NCBI RefSeq assembly: GCF_000143415.4
Contig: NW_003314272.1
Coordinates: forward strand, 654,184 to 718,183
Length of the DNA: 64,000 nt
Source of the DNA: Selaginella moellendorffii
Taxonomy: Eukaryota > Streptophyta > Lycopodiopsida > Selaginellales > Selaginellaceae
Direction of reading: 5' to 3'
How positions within the stretch are numbered: position 1 is the stretch's first letter; the number at the start of each line of letters is the position of its first letter. Under the pieces are notes generated by a model. The model searched no databases and was not told where the DNA came from. It saw only the letters and a program-made list of their open reading frames with translations. The position numbers were made by a program, and so were the translations under genes. This document shows positions 1 through 12,277 of the stretch, piece after piece.

Positions 1-3000
1 ACATCTCCCACGCGCAGAATGTCAAGCAAGAAACGTGCTACAAATCGGGTCTGCACGAGACATTGGCACGAAGACGGAAGCTCTGGGTTCAACTGAAGAA
101 GCCACAAAAACCAGGACAAGGACGTGCACTAGCAATTAGCGCCTGGCAGGTAAGCCTCGTTGCATGTGGCATAACATGTGGCCTCACGCCATTTCCATTG
201 CAGGAATTCTCGAGTCTTCTCTCGAAAACACTGGGGGTCAATGACACACTCAGCATCCATAACATTCTACTCGCGACAAAAGTTGTTTTTGACAAATGGG
301 TAGATGTGCTGAGGAGGTACCATGATGGGGAGTTGCTAAACTCAATGGGTGTGGAGGACGGCCGGAAGCCCAATGATTTGAAGCTCAACACCTTGCATTT
401 CTCGCGGTCTCTAGACGACGACGACCTTCTGACAGTGGCTAATGCTCTTCTACGTGGTGAGGTAGTCTTCAACAAGACCAAAATGACTCCCGGCCATATT
501 GTGACATATGAGGACTTGTGCACGACTCTGAGAGCTCGTGCGCTATTGAAGGATTGGATCTTCGAGCAAATGGCTGTGGAGAGGGTGAGCATCGACACCA
601 CGCAAGAAATGATGGAAGCGCTGGAGTTGTCAAATGAAGACATCGACGAGTACGTGAAGGGGGCCCCCAAGTTCATCGATCTGCTGCGGGATGCCATGAA
701 AAGTAAAGCTAAGAAGTTGGATCAGTATCCAAATTTCATTAAGAGGGATGTCGACCGCCGGCTTCAGAAACAGCTCGACCCTGTAGCAGAGGCCTATTGA
801 GAACCTTACCGGGTATACGTGAATTCGGATGAGGATCAAAGGTGGAGGAGCATCGTTTCCCGCGGAGATGAGCAGGTCAAGAACATCTTTTGTGTGATGG
901 ACTTCACAAACGAGGAGATCACTCATGCAGACGAAGTCAGCTCCATCATTGACTTAATGGTGGGACTTGCGGAGGTGGAATCTTCAGTCCACTATATGAT
1001 CTACGACTCCGAATCCTATCACAAGTTCTGGAAGGCCTTGAACGAGGTGAAGGCTCGGTTGAAAGGCAAAGAGATGTGGGAGATCCATGGGATAATGGCT
1101 AAGAAGAAGATACCGATGAATGTCCGCATCTTCACACTCGCCCTTGTTATTGGTCCTGCAGCAGAGTGGGACTGGAGTGACTTCCCAGCTTCGTTCGACA
1201 AGGCCGATCGAATTGATCTGAGGGAGGTCAATTTACCTGTGCTTGAGGAACTAAAGACGGCTATGGAGCTTTCGAATCCAAAGAAAGCTCCAGGTGCAGC
1301 ATGGGAAATGCTCAGCTGGGTCTTCAACGCAATAGCGGGTGGGTCACCTGCTTCTGACTCTAAGGGCAAATGCGTTGTCGAGTACAACTGCGGCGGACTA
1401 TTCTTTCGAGCCGCACTACTCAAGGGTGTCCCGTGTGTTGCGGTGACAAACTCCATTGAAAAGGTGACTTCAATGGAGCATATAATTACAGTTGCCAAAG
1501 AAAAACAGTATCTTCTCTGCGAACCTGGTGAGTACGCACTTTAAGTTTAAATGTTATCTCACAAGCTCTGTATGCAGGAGCGTGGCCACCCCCAGATGCT
1601 GAAACGGCGTTAACAGCTACTGTTGAAGATACCCATGTTGGGCCGAGCTCACAACCTGCACAAGGTAAGGTCACGTGAGGCCTCATGCCATTTTGATTAT
1701 AGATCGTTGTGAATATTCAGATACGAGGACTGAAAAGCGCATTGGTGGCGTGTCGAAGAAGGACAAACAGACAAGCAATAGGAAAAAAGGAGGTACAAAT
1801 TATATTTGCAATGGCATGTGGTCTCATGCCATTCCTTGCAGGAGACACTTCTTCAAAGGCAAAACAGGCAAGCACCAGCCAAGCTCAAACTGACAGTGGT
1901 CATAAAAAGCGAAAGCACGTTGGACAGTCGTCGGGATCATAGGCATTTGATTCGAAAAGGAAGAAGGGCAACGAAAAGATGATAGGTAATGCCTCGCGGT
2001 TATGGCGTGTGTGCTCATGCCATTCATTGCAGATCAAGGGCTGAGTGAAAGCAGCCAGTCACCACCTCTTGACTCAAATTCCTATGGCAGACTCCCCTTC
2101 CCCAATCTCAATGGAGAGGTACAATGGATGAGGGATGCTTTTCAAGTCAGGGCCACGTTTTTCTCATCTCGTCGTCTTCGAAGGGTGCAAGAACGTGCAG
2201 AAACCATGTTAAGACAGTCGGGTGAGGATATGGTCCTAGGTCACGCACTAAAATAGGCTATGGATGTCTTGTATTTTGAGATGGAGACTCGGCCAGATGA
2301 TTTTCCCAAGATGGTCCTGGAAGAACAAGCCATCCAGCCTGAGTAGCCCATGAAAGAAATGCAGGAGGGGGATGAGGAGCCAGAGAAAGATAATGAGCAG
2401 GAAGAGCAGAAGGACGAAGAGGAGGACAAAGAAGAGGAGGACGAAGAAGAGGACGACGAAGAGGACTTGGATGGTCCTCACAATGGTGACGATCACAATA
2501 ACGACGACAACGATGATGACGACGATGGCCAGCCTGAGGTGGCCAAAGAGTAGCGGAGGAAGGTCATACAAGACAAACCATCAGGTAAATAATAGTACAT
2601 CCATTTCTAACCTTTTACCATTTCTAACATTGTCCATGTAGGTCGCAGAGCAAATGGTAAGTAGAGATTATTCAGTTGAATTAAGATACAAACTCTAGCC
2701 TTTAGTGTCGAGGAAGGATAGTGCCAAGCAAAGGTCGAAACGTATGTCCAATCCTTCAGAATCAGCAGTGCGCCTAAGTGATATTGGTCCTAGTTCCTCA
2801 ATAGCAGTTGATGGTAAATACAGTATAGTCGATTCAATGTGCTAATGAGTTTGTTTTTAGTAGCCAGTAGGGAGGATACCATCTCAATCGAAGGGAGATA
2901 TTTGGACATGCATATGGATCTGCCAGTGGACTCTACTTGCCTGCAAGAGTCATCAGAGCTGGTGGAGGCTACTATCCATATCAACGCCAAGCAAGCTGAC

Positions 3001-4120
3001 CACGCTCCACTTGATGCTGCCCATACCACTGAGTCAATCTTGTCCACGTATCCAACTGACGGTGACCAGGCGCCATTAGACCCGCATGAGGCCGCCCCAG
3101 CCGCCGAGCCGGTCGTATCCTCATTTCCAACGGACTCAACGTGTGCCCAATCGTCTGACTACGCGCCGTTGGAACCTCCCTACACCGCCCCTGCTGCCTG
3201 TTCGGTCATGTCCACTTTGCCAACGGAGGCACCAGCTAAAATGGCATGTGATCACACGCCATCGGAACCACCCCATGCCACTGTTGAGCCAGTTGTACCA
3301 GAGTCTACAGCTGAAATGGCATGTGCCCACACGCCATCGGATGCAATTGACCCCACATTGCAGAGGAGAGTATTTCCACCCTTCACGTTTCCTCGACTAA
3401 AACCCTCTCAACGACTATCGGGAGCACCATTCGCTAATATTGTAGATGGTAAAATTGACTTGTACCATTTTTTATGCTGACACATTTCATTTCAGAGTCA
3501 CGGCGAAGGTACTGTATCGTTTTTGATCTGAACGGTGTCCTTTTCTCCCATGAGCGTGGCTCGTCCTCGAATGTCACTGCACCCTCCAAAGCCTACGGTC
3601 GCAAGTTGGTCAAAAGAGACAAATTCACATTAATCACACGGGAGAAACTGCGGGATCTAATAATGACCATGCGACACTTAAAATAGAGGGCCGGGTTTAA
3701 TTTGCAATTGGGAGTTTGGACATCCATGATGTGCCACAATGCATTAACGTTGCTACAGATGATGCACGATCAGACGCGAGTAATATTACCATTTGACTTT
3801 CTCCTAACGTAGGAGGATTGCTTGACTATGGTCCATGTGAGGGGTAGCAAACCCATCTTCGTCAAGCCAGAGGCTGTAGTGATGAACCGGACTGCTAGGT
3901 CAAGTGAAATCCTCATCATCGATGACTCGCCGATTAAAACTGCAGCGAACACGCACATATGCAGTGCACCCCATCTCTTGCAGTATGGAAACTAGGGAGA
4001 AGAAATCGTATGTTCTGGGGGACCTTGCAAAACGGCTTGGAGTGATGGTGATAGAGAACCGGCCAGTCCAGGAGGTGGCTGCAGAAATCAACCAAATGGC
4101 AGATGGAACAGTATATTAGA
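1..4120 (+). pseudogene. 3' part of a decayed multi-exon gene ending in an FCP1-like HAD phosphatase domain
   Basis: One reading frame can be followed from the left edge to about 4.0 kb. It is carried across short introns at about 150-203, 1528-1576, 1665-1702, 1793-1841 and 1986-2032, and further ones near 2585, 2645, 2815 and 3450. Most of these split the codon after its first base. The frame contains stops at 798, 1940, 2254, 2344, 2551, 3684 and 3810, so the copy cannot make a full protein. Regions in order are an unrecognised helical part, a segment near 1380-1450 (EYNCGG..RAALLKG..CVAV) that weakly recalls a DNA-methyltransferase motif, an Asp/Glu-rich run (2350-2550), a Pro/Thr-rich region with repeated MAC-x-HTPS units, and a HAD fold. 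The HAD part shows FDLNGVLF near 3520 and IIDDSP near 3915, as in plant FCP1/NLI-type phosphatases. The frame shifts near 3985. The gene continues off the left edge. The phosphatase call is fairly secure; the methyltransferase hint is weak. Confidence 0.6.
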
Positions 4121-4412
4121 AGCCATTTGATTGGACAGACACCAGTCATCATTTATGGCATGTATATTGTCTAGCCAAGCACTATCCGCATCTCCATAAT
4201 CTGCTTAACCGGATGGGTTCTTCGACCACTGAACATGAGCGTGGACGTATTAGAGAAGAGATGGCATTACTATTGGGTTTAAATCCTGATAGTGTGGAGA
4301 GTGATGAAATTCCAAGATTATTGTATAGGCGTTGGAGGCAAAAAATAACAGTCTGAGATGGCATGTATTTATTTAAAAATGTAACTTATTATGGCATGGG
4401 GTTCCATGCCAT
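171..4412. repeat. Dispersed 22-base hyphenated palindrome family
   Basis: The consensus is ATGGCATG, six free bases, then CATGCCAT, so the two 8-base arms are exact reverse complements. Copies with the same 22-base length lie at 171-192, 1670-1691 (left arm degenerate), 1811-1832, 2002-2023, 3241-3262, 3316-3337 and 4391-4412. Half copies lie near 3274, 4155, 4358 and 4683. The first four sit inside introns and end 9 or 11 bases before the 3' splice site. The copies at 3241 and 3316 are in an exon and encode MAC-x-HTPS. I saw no full copies elsewhere in the window by eye. Confidence 0.75.
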
Positions 4413-4739
4413 TGTATTAATATTAAAAGACAATTCTTTGAGAGGATTTGCATTATACTAGAAGTGTTACAGCATGTTATTGGAAGTCTATGAAGTTGTT
4501 TTATTAATAAGGGGAAAGTAAAGATTGAATGGGGACTTGGGCTCCACCTAGACTCGGAGCAACTGAGCCAATATTAAAAGGATGGAAAGAAATTGGACAA
4601 CGATAACAAGGAGAAAAAAGAGGTGAAGCAGTGGCAGGGGGAGGAGAAGTGATTGAGTAGACATTTCCTTATTTAAAATAAAATGGCATGTGCCTCAATG
4701 CAGTTGAATTTTGTTATATTTATATACTATATAAAGGTT
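4121..4739. other. AT-rich stretch without a recognisable gene
   Basis: Holds one full palindrome copy at 4391-4412 and two half copies. No coding frame of note is visible. It separates the decayed phosphatase-like gene from the first gypsy relic. Confidence 0.5.
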
Positions 4740-6472
4740 TGGAAACCTTATTTTACAAGTGGGATAATGACAATTCCCACTTTAACGAAATAGAGCTTAT
4801 CACTGATATTTGTATAAAGGTTTTGTTGAGGGACACCTCTATAGATTTGAAGGATGACAAATTTACGTCATTTGAGATACGAGATGGAATCCTGGTGAAG
4901 ATGGGATATGTGGTGGTTCCTTGTGTTTATAAACTCAGCAAACAAATTTAGGTTGAGTGTCATGATGTGCCAAGTGTTGGGTATCCGGGGTAATAAGAAT
5001 ATATATATTGGTGAAGAGGCATTTCTTTTGGCCTGGGATAAAATCAAATGTTGAGAAGTACATATGTGGGTGTTTGATCTGCTAGGCAATCAAAGCTAAT
5101 CATCAAAAGCTCACTAGCTTCTATCATCCTTTATGTGTACTTAGGAATAAGTGGGATAATATTTCAATGGATTTTATCACTAGTTTGCCTAAGAGCTTTC
5201 GAGGAAATAATGCTATTTGGGTTGTTGTGGATCGTTTTACAAAGATGGCTCACTACTTCCCAATAAAGATGATGATTAAAGCTTTTAAACTTGCTTAATT
5301 ATTTATAGACTGATTAGTCAATCTTTATGGTTTGTCAAGTGACCTTATGAGTGATCGGGATCCCAAGTTCACATCCAAGTTTTGGCAAATGATCTTTGAG
5401 AAGCTAAAGATTAAATTGAGCATGAGTAGTGGTGAGCATCCATAATCAAATAGGCAAACAAAGAGCATGAATTAGTTATTGGAAGATATGTTGAGGTCTT
5501 TTATAGGACACTTGACTTGACAGGGAGTATAGGAGAAGTACTTATCTTTGTTTCAATTTGCTCACAATAGTACTCATTAATCAGCTATTGGCATATCTCT
5601 ATTTATGGTGATACATGGCTATAACCTAGGTCTCTTGTGAGTTTTAGTTTAGCTTTTTCATACTTGTGATTTCTTGGAGGATATGCAAGATAAGTTTGAG
5701 TTGGCAAAGTTGAATATGAGGCAAGCTCAAGATCGAGAAAAAAGATTAGCTGATGAGCATTTTCGTTATCAAGAGTATAAAGTTGGTAACAAAGTTTTTT
5801 TTAAGCTATCGAATGCACAATGGTCTCTGAAAGGAGGTGGCAATGCTAAGTTATCTCCATAGTATTGCTTGGACAATTTACAGCACATGGGGGATTTTGC
5901 ATACACTTTGGACTTGCCAGCTAGAAAATTATCCAATGTTCCATGTGAGCAAGCTTAAAGTGTGTTGCACTCTAGTGATGTTATGGATCAGTCTATCATC
6001 CAAGTCCTAAAGATTGATACTAAGAAGCTTGATCTAGCCAATATTCTTGTTTAAAGATTGGTAAAAGCACGCTAGAAAACAATTAAGGAGTTGTTAGTTT
6101 AGTGGAATGGTTATTCTATAGATGAAGCTAGATGGGAAAGTGAGGATAATGTGAAGAGAGTGTTTCCAAGTTTTAGTTATGACTTAGATAACATTCCTAA
6201 GAAAGTGGAGAATTGAGTTTTATAGCCGTATTACTATATGATTTAAGCTATTTGTTCTATTTTCATTCTCTTGTTTTTATAACTGTATAGTCATGTGAGA
6301 AAGCCATATTGCTTTTTTTTCTTTCGTGGCTATTTGTCACGACGTTAGTGTTGCCGTTTACACATCTTTTCTCTATGGCCGTATTGCCTTGGACTCCCTT
6401 TATGTGATTATGTGAGGCTTGTTTAGCTTCTCGAGGCTGTTGTTTGTGGGTGAGTCACGAGGGAGGGGAGAA
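4740..6472 (+). mobile_element. 5'-truncated Ty3/gypsy retrotransposon relic (integrase and chromodomain-like tail)
   Basis: The + strand frame reads as gypsy pol from the end of RNase H through integrase. It has the linker and zinc-binding region (4860-5100), the core beginning near 5160 (SMDFITSLP, then [12 protein letters not shown]), the downstream SDRDPKFTS block near 5355, and a final chromodomain-like WNGY..DEARWE segment near 6100-6150. Stops interrupt it repeatedly (for example at 5296, 5311, 5443 and 5476), mostly where CAA, CAG or CGA codons would be expected. A purine tract at about 6460-6472 followed by TGACGTG at 6473 looks like the polypurine tract and the start of a 3' LTR. 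No upstream pol or 5' LTR was found, so the element is truncated and inactive. Confidence 0.8.
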
Positions 6473-7137
6473 TGACGTGAACCATAGGAATATTCCAAGG
6501 TTATTCTATAGCTTGTGAGATTTAAGACCATAACTCCTTAAGGGTTGAGAAGTTGGCCTAATTCGCTCCCTTGTTCATTTCACCAAGGCCGTGCTAGATT
6601 AGTGTAAGCAACCAAAGAGAACAACTCGAGAGATGATCCATATATTTGGGGTTAAGTGTCCTTGGATTTGAATAGTACTGGGCTGGGTGACTTCCTGGGA
6701 AGTCCAAACTTAAGAGTCTACAACTAGGTTGAGTATATGAGTTTACAACTAGGCTGAGTATATAAGTCATAGCAATGTGAGAAAGTCTGGGAAAAATTAG
6801 AGCATGATTGAGTACACGTAGTTAGACCATACACTACATTGATATTTTAAAGTGGAATTTCAAAAAATTCCACTTTATTAATTTTTAGTGGTGGGGGATA
6901 GAAAATTCATGTTTATACCTAGAATATTGATATATTGAATATTGAATATTGAATATCAAAACACACTATAGGGCTCTAATATTGATTGATCACACAGCCC
7001 AAGGTAGCTAGGGGCTATCAGCTATGTCATGTATGGTTTAGATGCAAATTAAATGTCATTGGGAATATTTATTTAATAAATATGCAATGAGACATCAAGC
7101 TTTAGTTTGAAATATATTTCAAACCTAAATATCACAA
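6473..7137. other. Probable 3' LTR remnant and AT-rich flank
   Basis: Begins with TGACGTGAACC directly after a purine tract, as expected for the start of a 3' LTR of the preceding gypsy relic. The right LTR border cannot be fixed because no second copy is present. The rest is AT-rich, with short direct repeats near 6940 (tandem TTGAATA-type units), and shows no gene. Confidence 0.4.
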
Positions 7138-7142
7138 CATAC

Positions 7143-7316
7143 TGTGAGTGCATAGTATGGGAAGGGAATACAAATAATATGTATATCAATTAGCCCAAAA
7201 ACCCTAGTTTATATACAAGAGCATGTGGTCCATATTGAACCCAATCTGACAACTACCAAAATCTCATTATGCTAATATTAGTATATGGCATCATAGCTAT
7301 ACACTAGGACCTCACA
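7143..7316 (-). repeat. 3' LTR of the 7.1-12.1 kb gypsy element
   Basis: Aligns by eye over its whole length with 11927-12101, with many point differences. Shared blocks include the AACCC..TTTATATA region and the ACTAATATTAGTATA block. It starts with TG and ends CTCACA on the + strand. Confidence 0.8.
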
Positions 7317-7455
7317 TCACCCCCTCCTCTCGGAATAATGGAAAACTATCAAAGTTCCCTTGTAGATGGGTCGGGATCTAGAGGAATATCAGGAGGAGGC
7401 ATTGGTGGATTTGTAGGTTGTATTAGTTGTTCCTGATCCCTTTGTATGAAGCATT

Positions 7456-10400
7456 TTAACTATTGCACATGCATAATTTCTGAAGGATCAGCCTATTGGA
7501 CGTCATGCCGAACCTCATAAACTTGCAGTCCAACTTGCTACAACATTTGATACAGTCGAGTAAGGAGCCACTTAGATAAACCATGTCTCGTAAGATGGGA
7601 AAACAGATTAACACCAAATCATCCACTTTGTATTCCACAGGTGGACGATGTGGGAGTTATAGCATTGTTGTTGTCCCACTTGTACGTGGCTTAGGTGTTT
7701 AGTAGACTTTGCTCAGACAAGTGGAAGAATGCTTGTCAAATACTAATCCCATAACCTAGTATGGCAGCTTGTTGCAATCGCGAAGGTAACCCAACATTGT
7801 CGGTAATATTGGATTATGACTATATAGAAGTTTATATGGTGAAGCACCAATAGAACTTTGCATCCTTGTGATATATACATATTGAAAAGACGGCAAATAA
7901 CCATCTCAATCCGAATGCTGAAAATTCACGTACTTCACAATCATCCTTTTGAATGTTTGAACGAGCTATTTCACCAAATTGTTTGACTGTAGATGGTAAA
8001 CACTCGTAAAAGTGTGGCATATCCCCAACCGAAACGTCAAAACATGAAATGCCTCAACTATAAATTTGGGACCATTATCCAAAAGAATCCACTCAAACAA
8101 GAATGCTAGAACACCATTCGATTGAAGAGGAAGCATTTAACAGCAGTTGCAGAGGCATTAGCAAGAGCACTAACTTCCACCTAGCGAGTCAAATAGTCAA
8201 AAGTAATAATAACATATTCATTGTCAGCAATCGATCGTGGAAAAAGTCCCATAAAATCAAATGCCACCAACTTAAATGGACGGGAAATTACAATTGACTT
8301 CAATTGTCTTTCCACAGCACGAAGAGTAGTATTACGATCTTAGCACCAAAAATAACCACGCACATATTGGATAACATCATATCGCATCTTTAACTAATAG
8401 AAAGACTTATGCAGCTTCTCAGTCACACAATGATACCCATATGCTCATCTAAAATAAGAGAATCATGGTAGGTATGGAAAAACCATGGAATAAATATTGA
8501 AGGCACCACCAGTCATAAATAATCATTAGGATCCATTCCCACAAAATAAAGAAGGCCGTCTTCAAGGCAATATTAAGAATGTAAATGCTAGAATGGCAAG
8601 TCATTAACAAGTGATGCAAAATTCTCAAACCTATCTTGAAGCCTTCAAATCCATGGCTCAATCTTTTGAGCCTCGTGAACTTTATCAAAAGAAGGTAAAT
8701 CTTGCTTTACATCTTGTGGACATTGAACATCAAGTATAGAAATTGCTGACGTGACAAAATCCTTGTTTAGAAAATCCACAGATGCTAGAATAACAGACTC
8801 ATCAAAAATATGAGAAGAGAGTGAAGAAGGAAGAGGAAAGGCATCAGCATCAATCATAAAACTCCTTGGGCAATAAACAACATCAAAATTATATATCTAA
8901 AGCTTTGAAGCTCACCGAACAGTATGACCAACCAGGTTCTTCTGCTTCAATAATGAAGTAATAGTAGCATGATCACCTTCCAGTAACATCTGAGAGCCAT
9001 GTAGATATGCATGAAGTTTCTCAAAACCCTAGACTACTACTAAACATTCATTCTTTGTTGTGGAGTAATTTGCCTCTACTGGTTATAATGTATGTCTTTT
9101 ATATGTAATGGGATGGTGCTGACCAAGCACACTCAAGCTTTCTTGCATCAACACACCTCTAAAACACATATTAAAAGCATCCACGTGCAAAATAAAAGGT
9201 TAAGTGTAGTTAGGATATTGCAAAACCAGAAGAGTCGTCAATAGGCTCTTTGAGATCCATCAATACCCGCTCACAGTCTGTAAACCAGATGAAAGATGAT
9301 GTTGATGACTTTAGCAATGCTCACAATAGTGCAATGTGATTAGAAAAATGATCTATAAAACAATTGAGATACTGCACCTTGCCCAATAAGTGTTGCACAT
9401 CATTCACACACTTCGGAGTAAGGAACTTTACAACAACCACAAGTTTATCAGGAACAACTTGCAAACCCTCACAAAAAAAATATAATACCCAAGATAAATT
9501 GTGTTTTTAGACCCAAACAAGCACTTTGACTGCTTCAACTTTAAACCAACTTCCTGTAGCTAATCTAACTTTATAAACATCATGGACATTTCCTCCTATG
9601 TCCCCTCTAAGTGGATCATGACATCATCAATGAAGTTAGTAATCACTTTTGGCATATCATAAAAAACCTCGTCTATCATCTGCTAGAAAGTCACTGGAGC
9701 ATTGTTTAAACCAAATAGCATCACCAAGAATTCATACAAATCAAACGGTGTATAAAAAGCAGTCTTAGGAATATCTTCTTCACCCATCAATACTTGCCAG
9801 TACCTAAAAGCAAGATCTAGCTTGGTGAATCAACGACTTTTCCCCAGACAATCCAAGAGATCAGTAGTGTGAGGAAGAGGGTATATATTTGGGATCATCA
9901 TTTTGTTTAATGGACAATAGTCAATGCAAAAATAAATACTCTCATTAGACTTTGTCACAAAATGAGGTTCACATGCCTAAAGGCTCCACAACTTTTGAAT
10001 AACACTCTTTTCCAACATCTTTTTAATATTAGCATATAAAATCTTGATCTCTTTGGGTGACCAATGATGAACAAGAACTTGATTGGATGAGCATCCCTAG
10101 TTGGAATTGGATAACGTGTGGCAATCTTGGCCTCAGACGATAAGTTGAATTCAAAGAGATCAATGTACTCCTTCATAAACTAGTCAACTGCTGCAACATA
10201 AAAACCATTGGAGGGATCAGAAAAGGGAAGAGCGGAACAAGATGGAAACATAGAAGGAAGTAATGAGGAGACAAAAGTAATGGAAGCAAAGGTAAAAGCA
10301 AAAGGACGAAAAAATACAAAAGTGAGAGGAATAAATGAAATATAAAGAAGTATAAAACAAGGGGGAGAAGCCTCAAAGTCACACTTGGCATAATTGTGCT

Positions 10401-11300
10401 GCAACTAATTCATACCAAAGATAAAGTCAAAAGTTTGACTCAGCACCACCCACAATGACTACAACCCAAGTTCAAGATCACCTACACACACAATTAAGTC
10501 CACTTTATCCCATACACATGCATGTGTACAGTTATTGCCATAAAGAATAAAAACTGGCTTTGCCGCATAATGCAAATGTAAATAGCAATGTATGGTAATA
10601 GGTCGAACAATAGAAGATAAACTCAAACCTATATCAACTAATATGAAACCTTTTATTATAAAAGCAAGCTTGGAAAGTAAACATTAAATGAACTAGTGTT
10701 GAGTAAACCCCTTGATAATACTCCCAAAAGAAAAATGGAAGGTCTGACTTATTCATGCAAGGTCCCTCCATTACTCACATGATTCCTTGTTTCTTGGATG
10801 CATCCCAATGTCTAGACCTTCCACTACAGCAGCACCAACAGGACATTGTTGATGCCAAGATCTCCACCCAGGAAATAGAGGCCATCAATCCGAAAGATGC
10901 TGACAACGCTAATAAGTGTGACCAGCTTCATCATATACCCAGCAGCAAACATCATGGCCATAACCACGTCCTTGCCCTTGTTCTTGAACTTGAGTAGCAG
11001 CAGCATCAACCTCCATTGGAACATGACTATCTCCCACATGAAGTGGAGTTGAAGGACGTGCAACGAAAAGTGGAAGAGGCGACATCTCATAAATTGTGCC
11101 AAGCGAAGGGCATCATCAAGGGTGGCTGGAGCAAGTGCATGCACAAGTCTTACAAGATCTTGATGAAGTGCTAACCACAACATTCCTAGCTTGATCCATT
11201 CTGACATATTTTGCTCCATACGAAACAAGAGGCTTCGGAAATGAATGCCAAATTGCATCACTGACTCAGATGGCCCTTGACAAAGATAATGCAATAGTTA
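7456..11300 (-). pseudogene. Broken gag-pol of the 7.1-12.1 kb gypsy element
   Basis: On the minus strand, a gag-like segment lies at about 11294-10824. Reverse transcriptase remnants lie near 9780-9580, where [11 protein letters not shown] and a FIDDVMIH active-site block are visible. RNase H follows near 9060-8780, then integrase near 8290-7850 (VAFDFMGLFPRS..), and a post-integrase region to 7456. Stops and frame changes occur throughout, so no polyprotein could be made. Confidence 0.75.
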
Positions 11301-11926
11301 GAAGGCATCATTACAATTGTCGGTATGTCTGAATGCGTGTTTGAAGACGTCCAGAAGAATACTCTAAAGAGTGGCTGTGCTTAAACCATTGTACCACTAT
11401 AGCACCATCCTGTGGAGACACATAGGAAACTTACACAAATGTCAAGCATCATCCCAAGAATGATATGTAGCAATCACTATGAAGTGATCAAACAAATGGT
11501 ACATATCATCCCTAGGATTCTCACGAAAAAACTCCGGCTGAATGTGAAGATTGGCACCAAGAGCAAAAGGAGTTGTACCATATGCTGTGAATCCTGCCAT
11601 CAATTAAGTTTGGTTATTCAATTGCAATCGCATAGCATCGAGCAATTGCACCAGCTATTACTCCAGAATAAAAGGAGGATGAGACTGTTACTCTACCATG
11701 AAGATGAATGAAAAGAAAAAAGTAAATGAAATGAAATGAAAAAAAAGCTAGAAGGAAAAGGAAATTTAGACAATGCAAAAGTTAGATCTAAACCAAAGAT
11801 CTCGAAAATTAAAAGAAAGGAAATGGAAAAAGCTAGATCTAGACGATGCAAAAGCTAGATCTAAACAAAAATCCCAAATCCAAACACTCCTCAAGGACAA
11901 TCAAAAGTGCCCCTCAAGTCCACCAA

Positions 11927-12101
11927 TGTGAGTGCAAAAAGTATGGAAAGGGAATACAAAAAATGTGTATATAAATTAACCCAAAAACCTTAATTTATAT
12001 ATAGGAGCCAATGATCTGGATTGAACTCAATCCGACAGCTACCAAAATCCCACTACACTAATATTAGTATACATTATTGTAGCCATACATTTAAACCTCA
12101 C
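11927..12101 (-). repeat. 5' LTR of the 7.1-12.1 kb gypsy element
   Basis: Partner of 7143-7316. Its outer edge lacks one base compared with the other LTR, and the CATAC duplication follows directly at 12102-12106. Confidence 0.8.
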
Positions 12102-12277
12102 CATACTATATTAAATAAAATAAAATATATCTTTCAGTTGGCAAAATATTAATCCAAGAAAAAGTATAAAGATTGTATTATTGAATATCTCACTAAAAAA
12201 ATTACAAGTTATGAAAAATTAGCATAAACTTAATGTACAACAAAATATCTCTAATATTCCTAGACTTTCTATATTTT

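Larger units (their letters stand above)
7143..12101 (-). mobile_element. Degenerate Ty3/gypsy LTR retrotransposon with target-site duplication CATAC
   Basis: Two related ends of about 175 bases, 7143-7316 and 11927-12101, begin TGTGAGTG and end CTCAC(A). They are flanked by the same five bases, CATAC, at 7138-7142 and 12102-12106, so the borders are original. The 12101 end seems to have lost one base of the terminal dinucleotide. The minus strand carries gag-pol remnants. On the + strand, a purine-rich tract in complement (near 7320-7335) abuts the 3' LTR as a polypurine tract, and the primer-site region lies just left of 11927. Divergent LTRs and many frame breaks mark it as an older insertion. 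Confidence 0.85.

Noticed and set aside
171-203. The first palindrome segment read as coding, since intron 150-203 is 54 bases and stop-free
   Set aside because: The same palindrome sits at the same distance from the acceptor in three other introns, and GT-AG borders are good, so an intron is more likely; not fully excluded.
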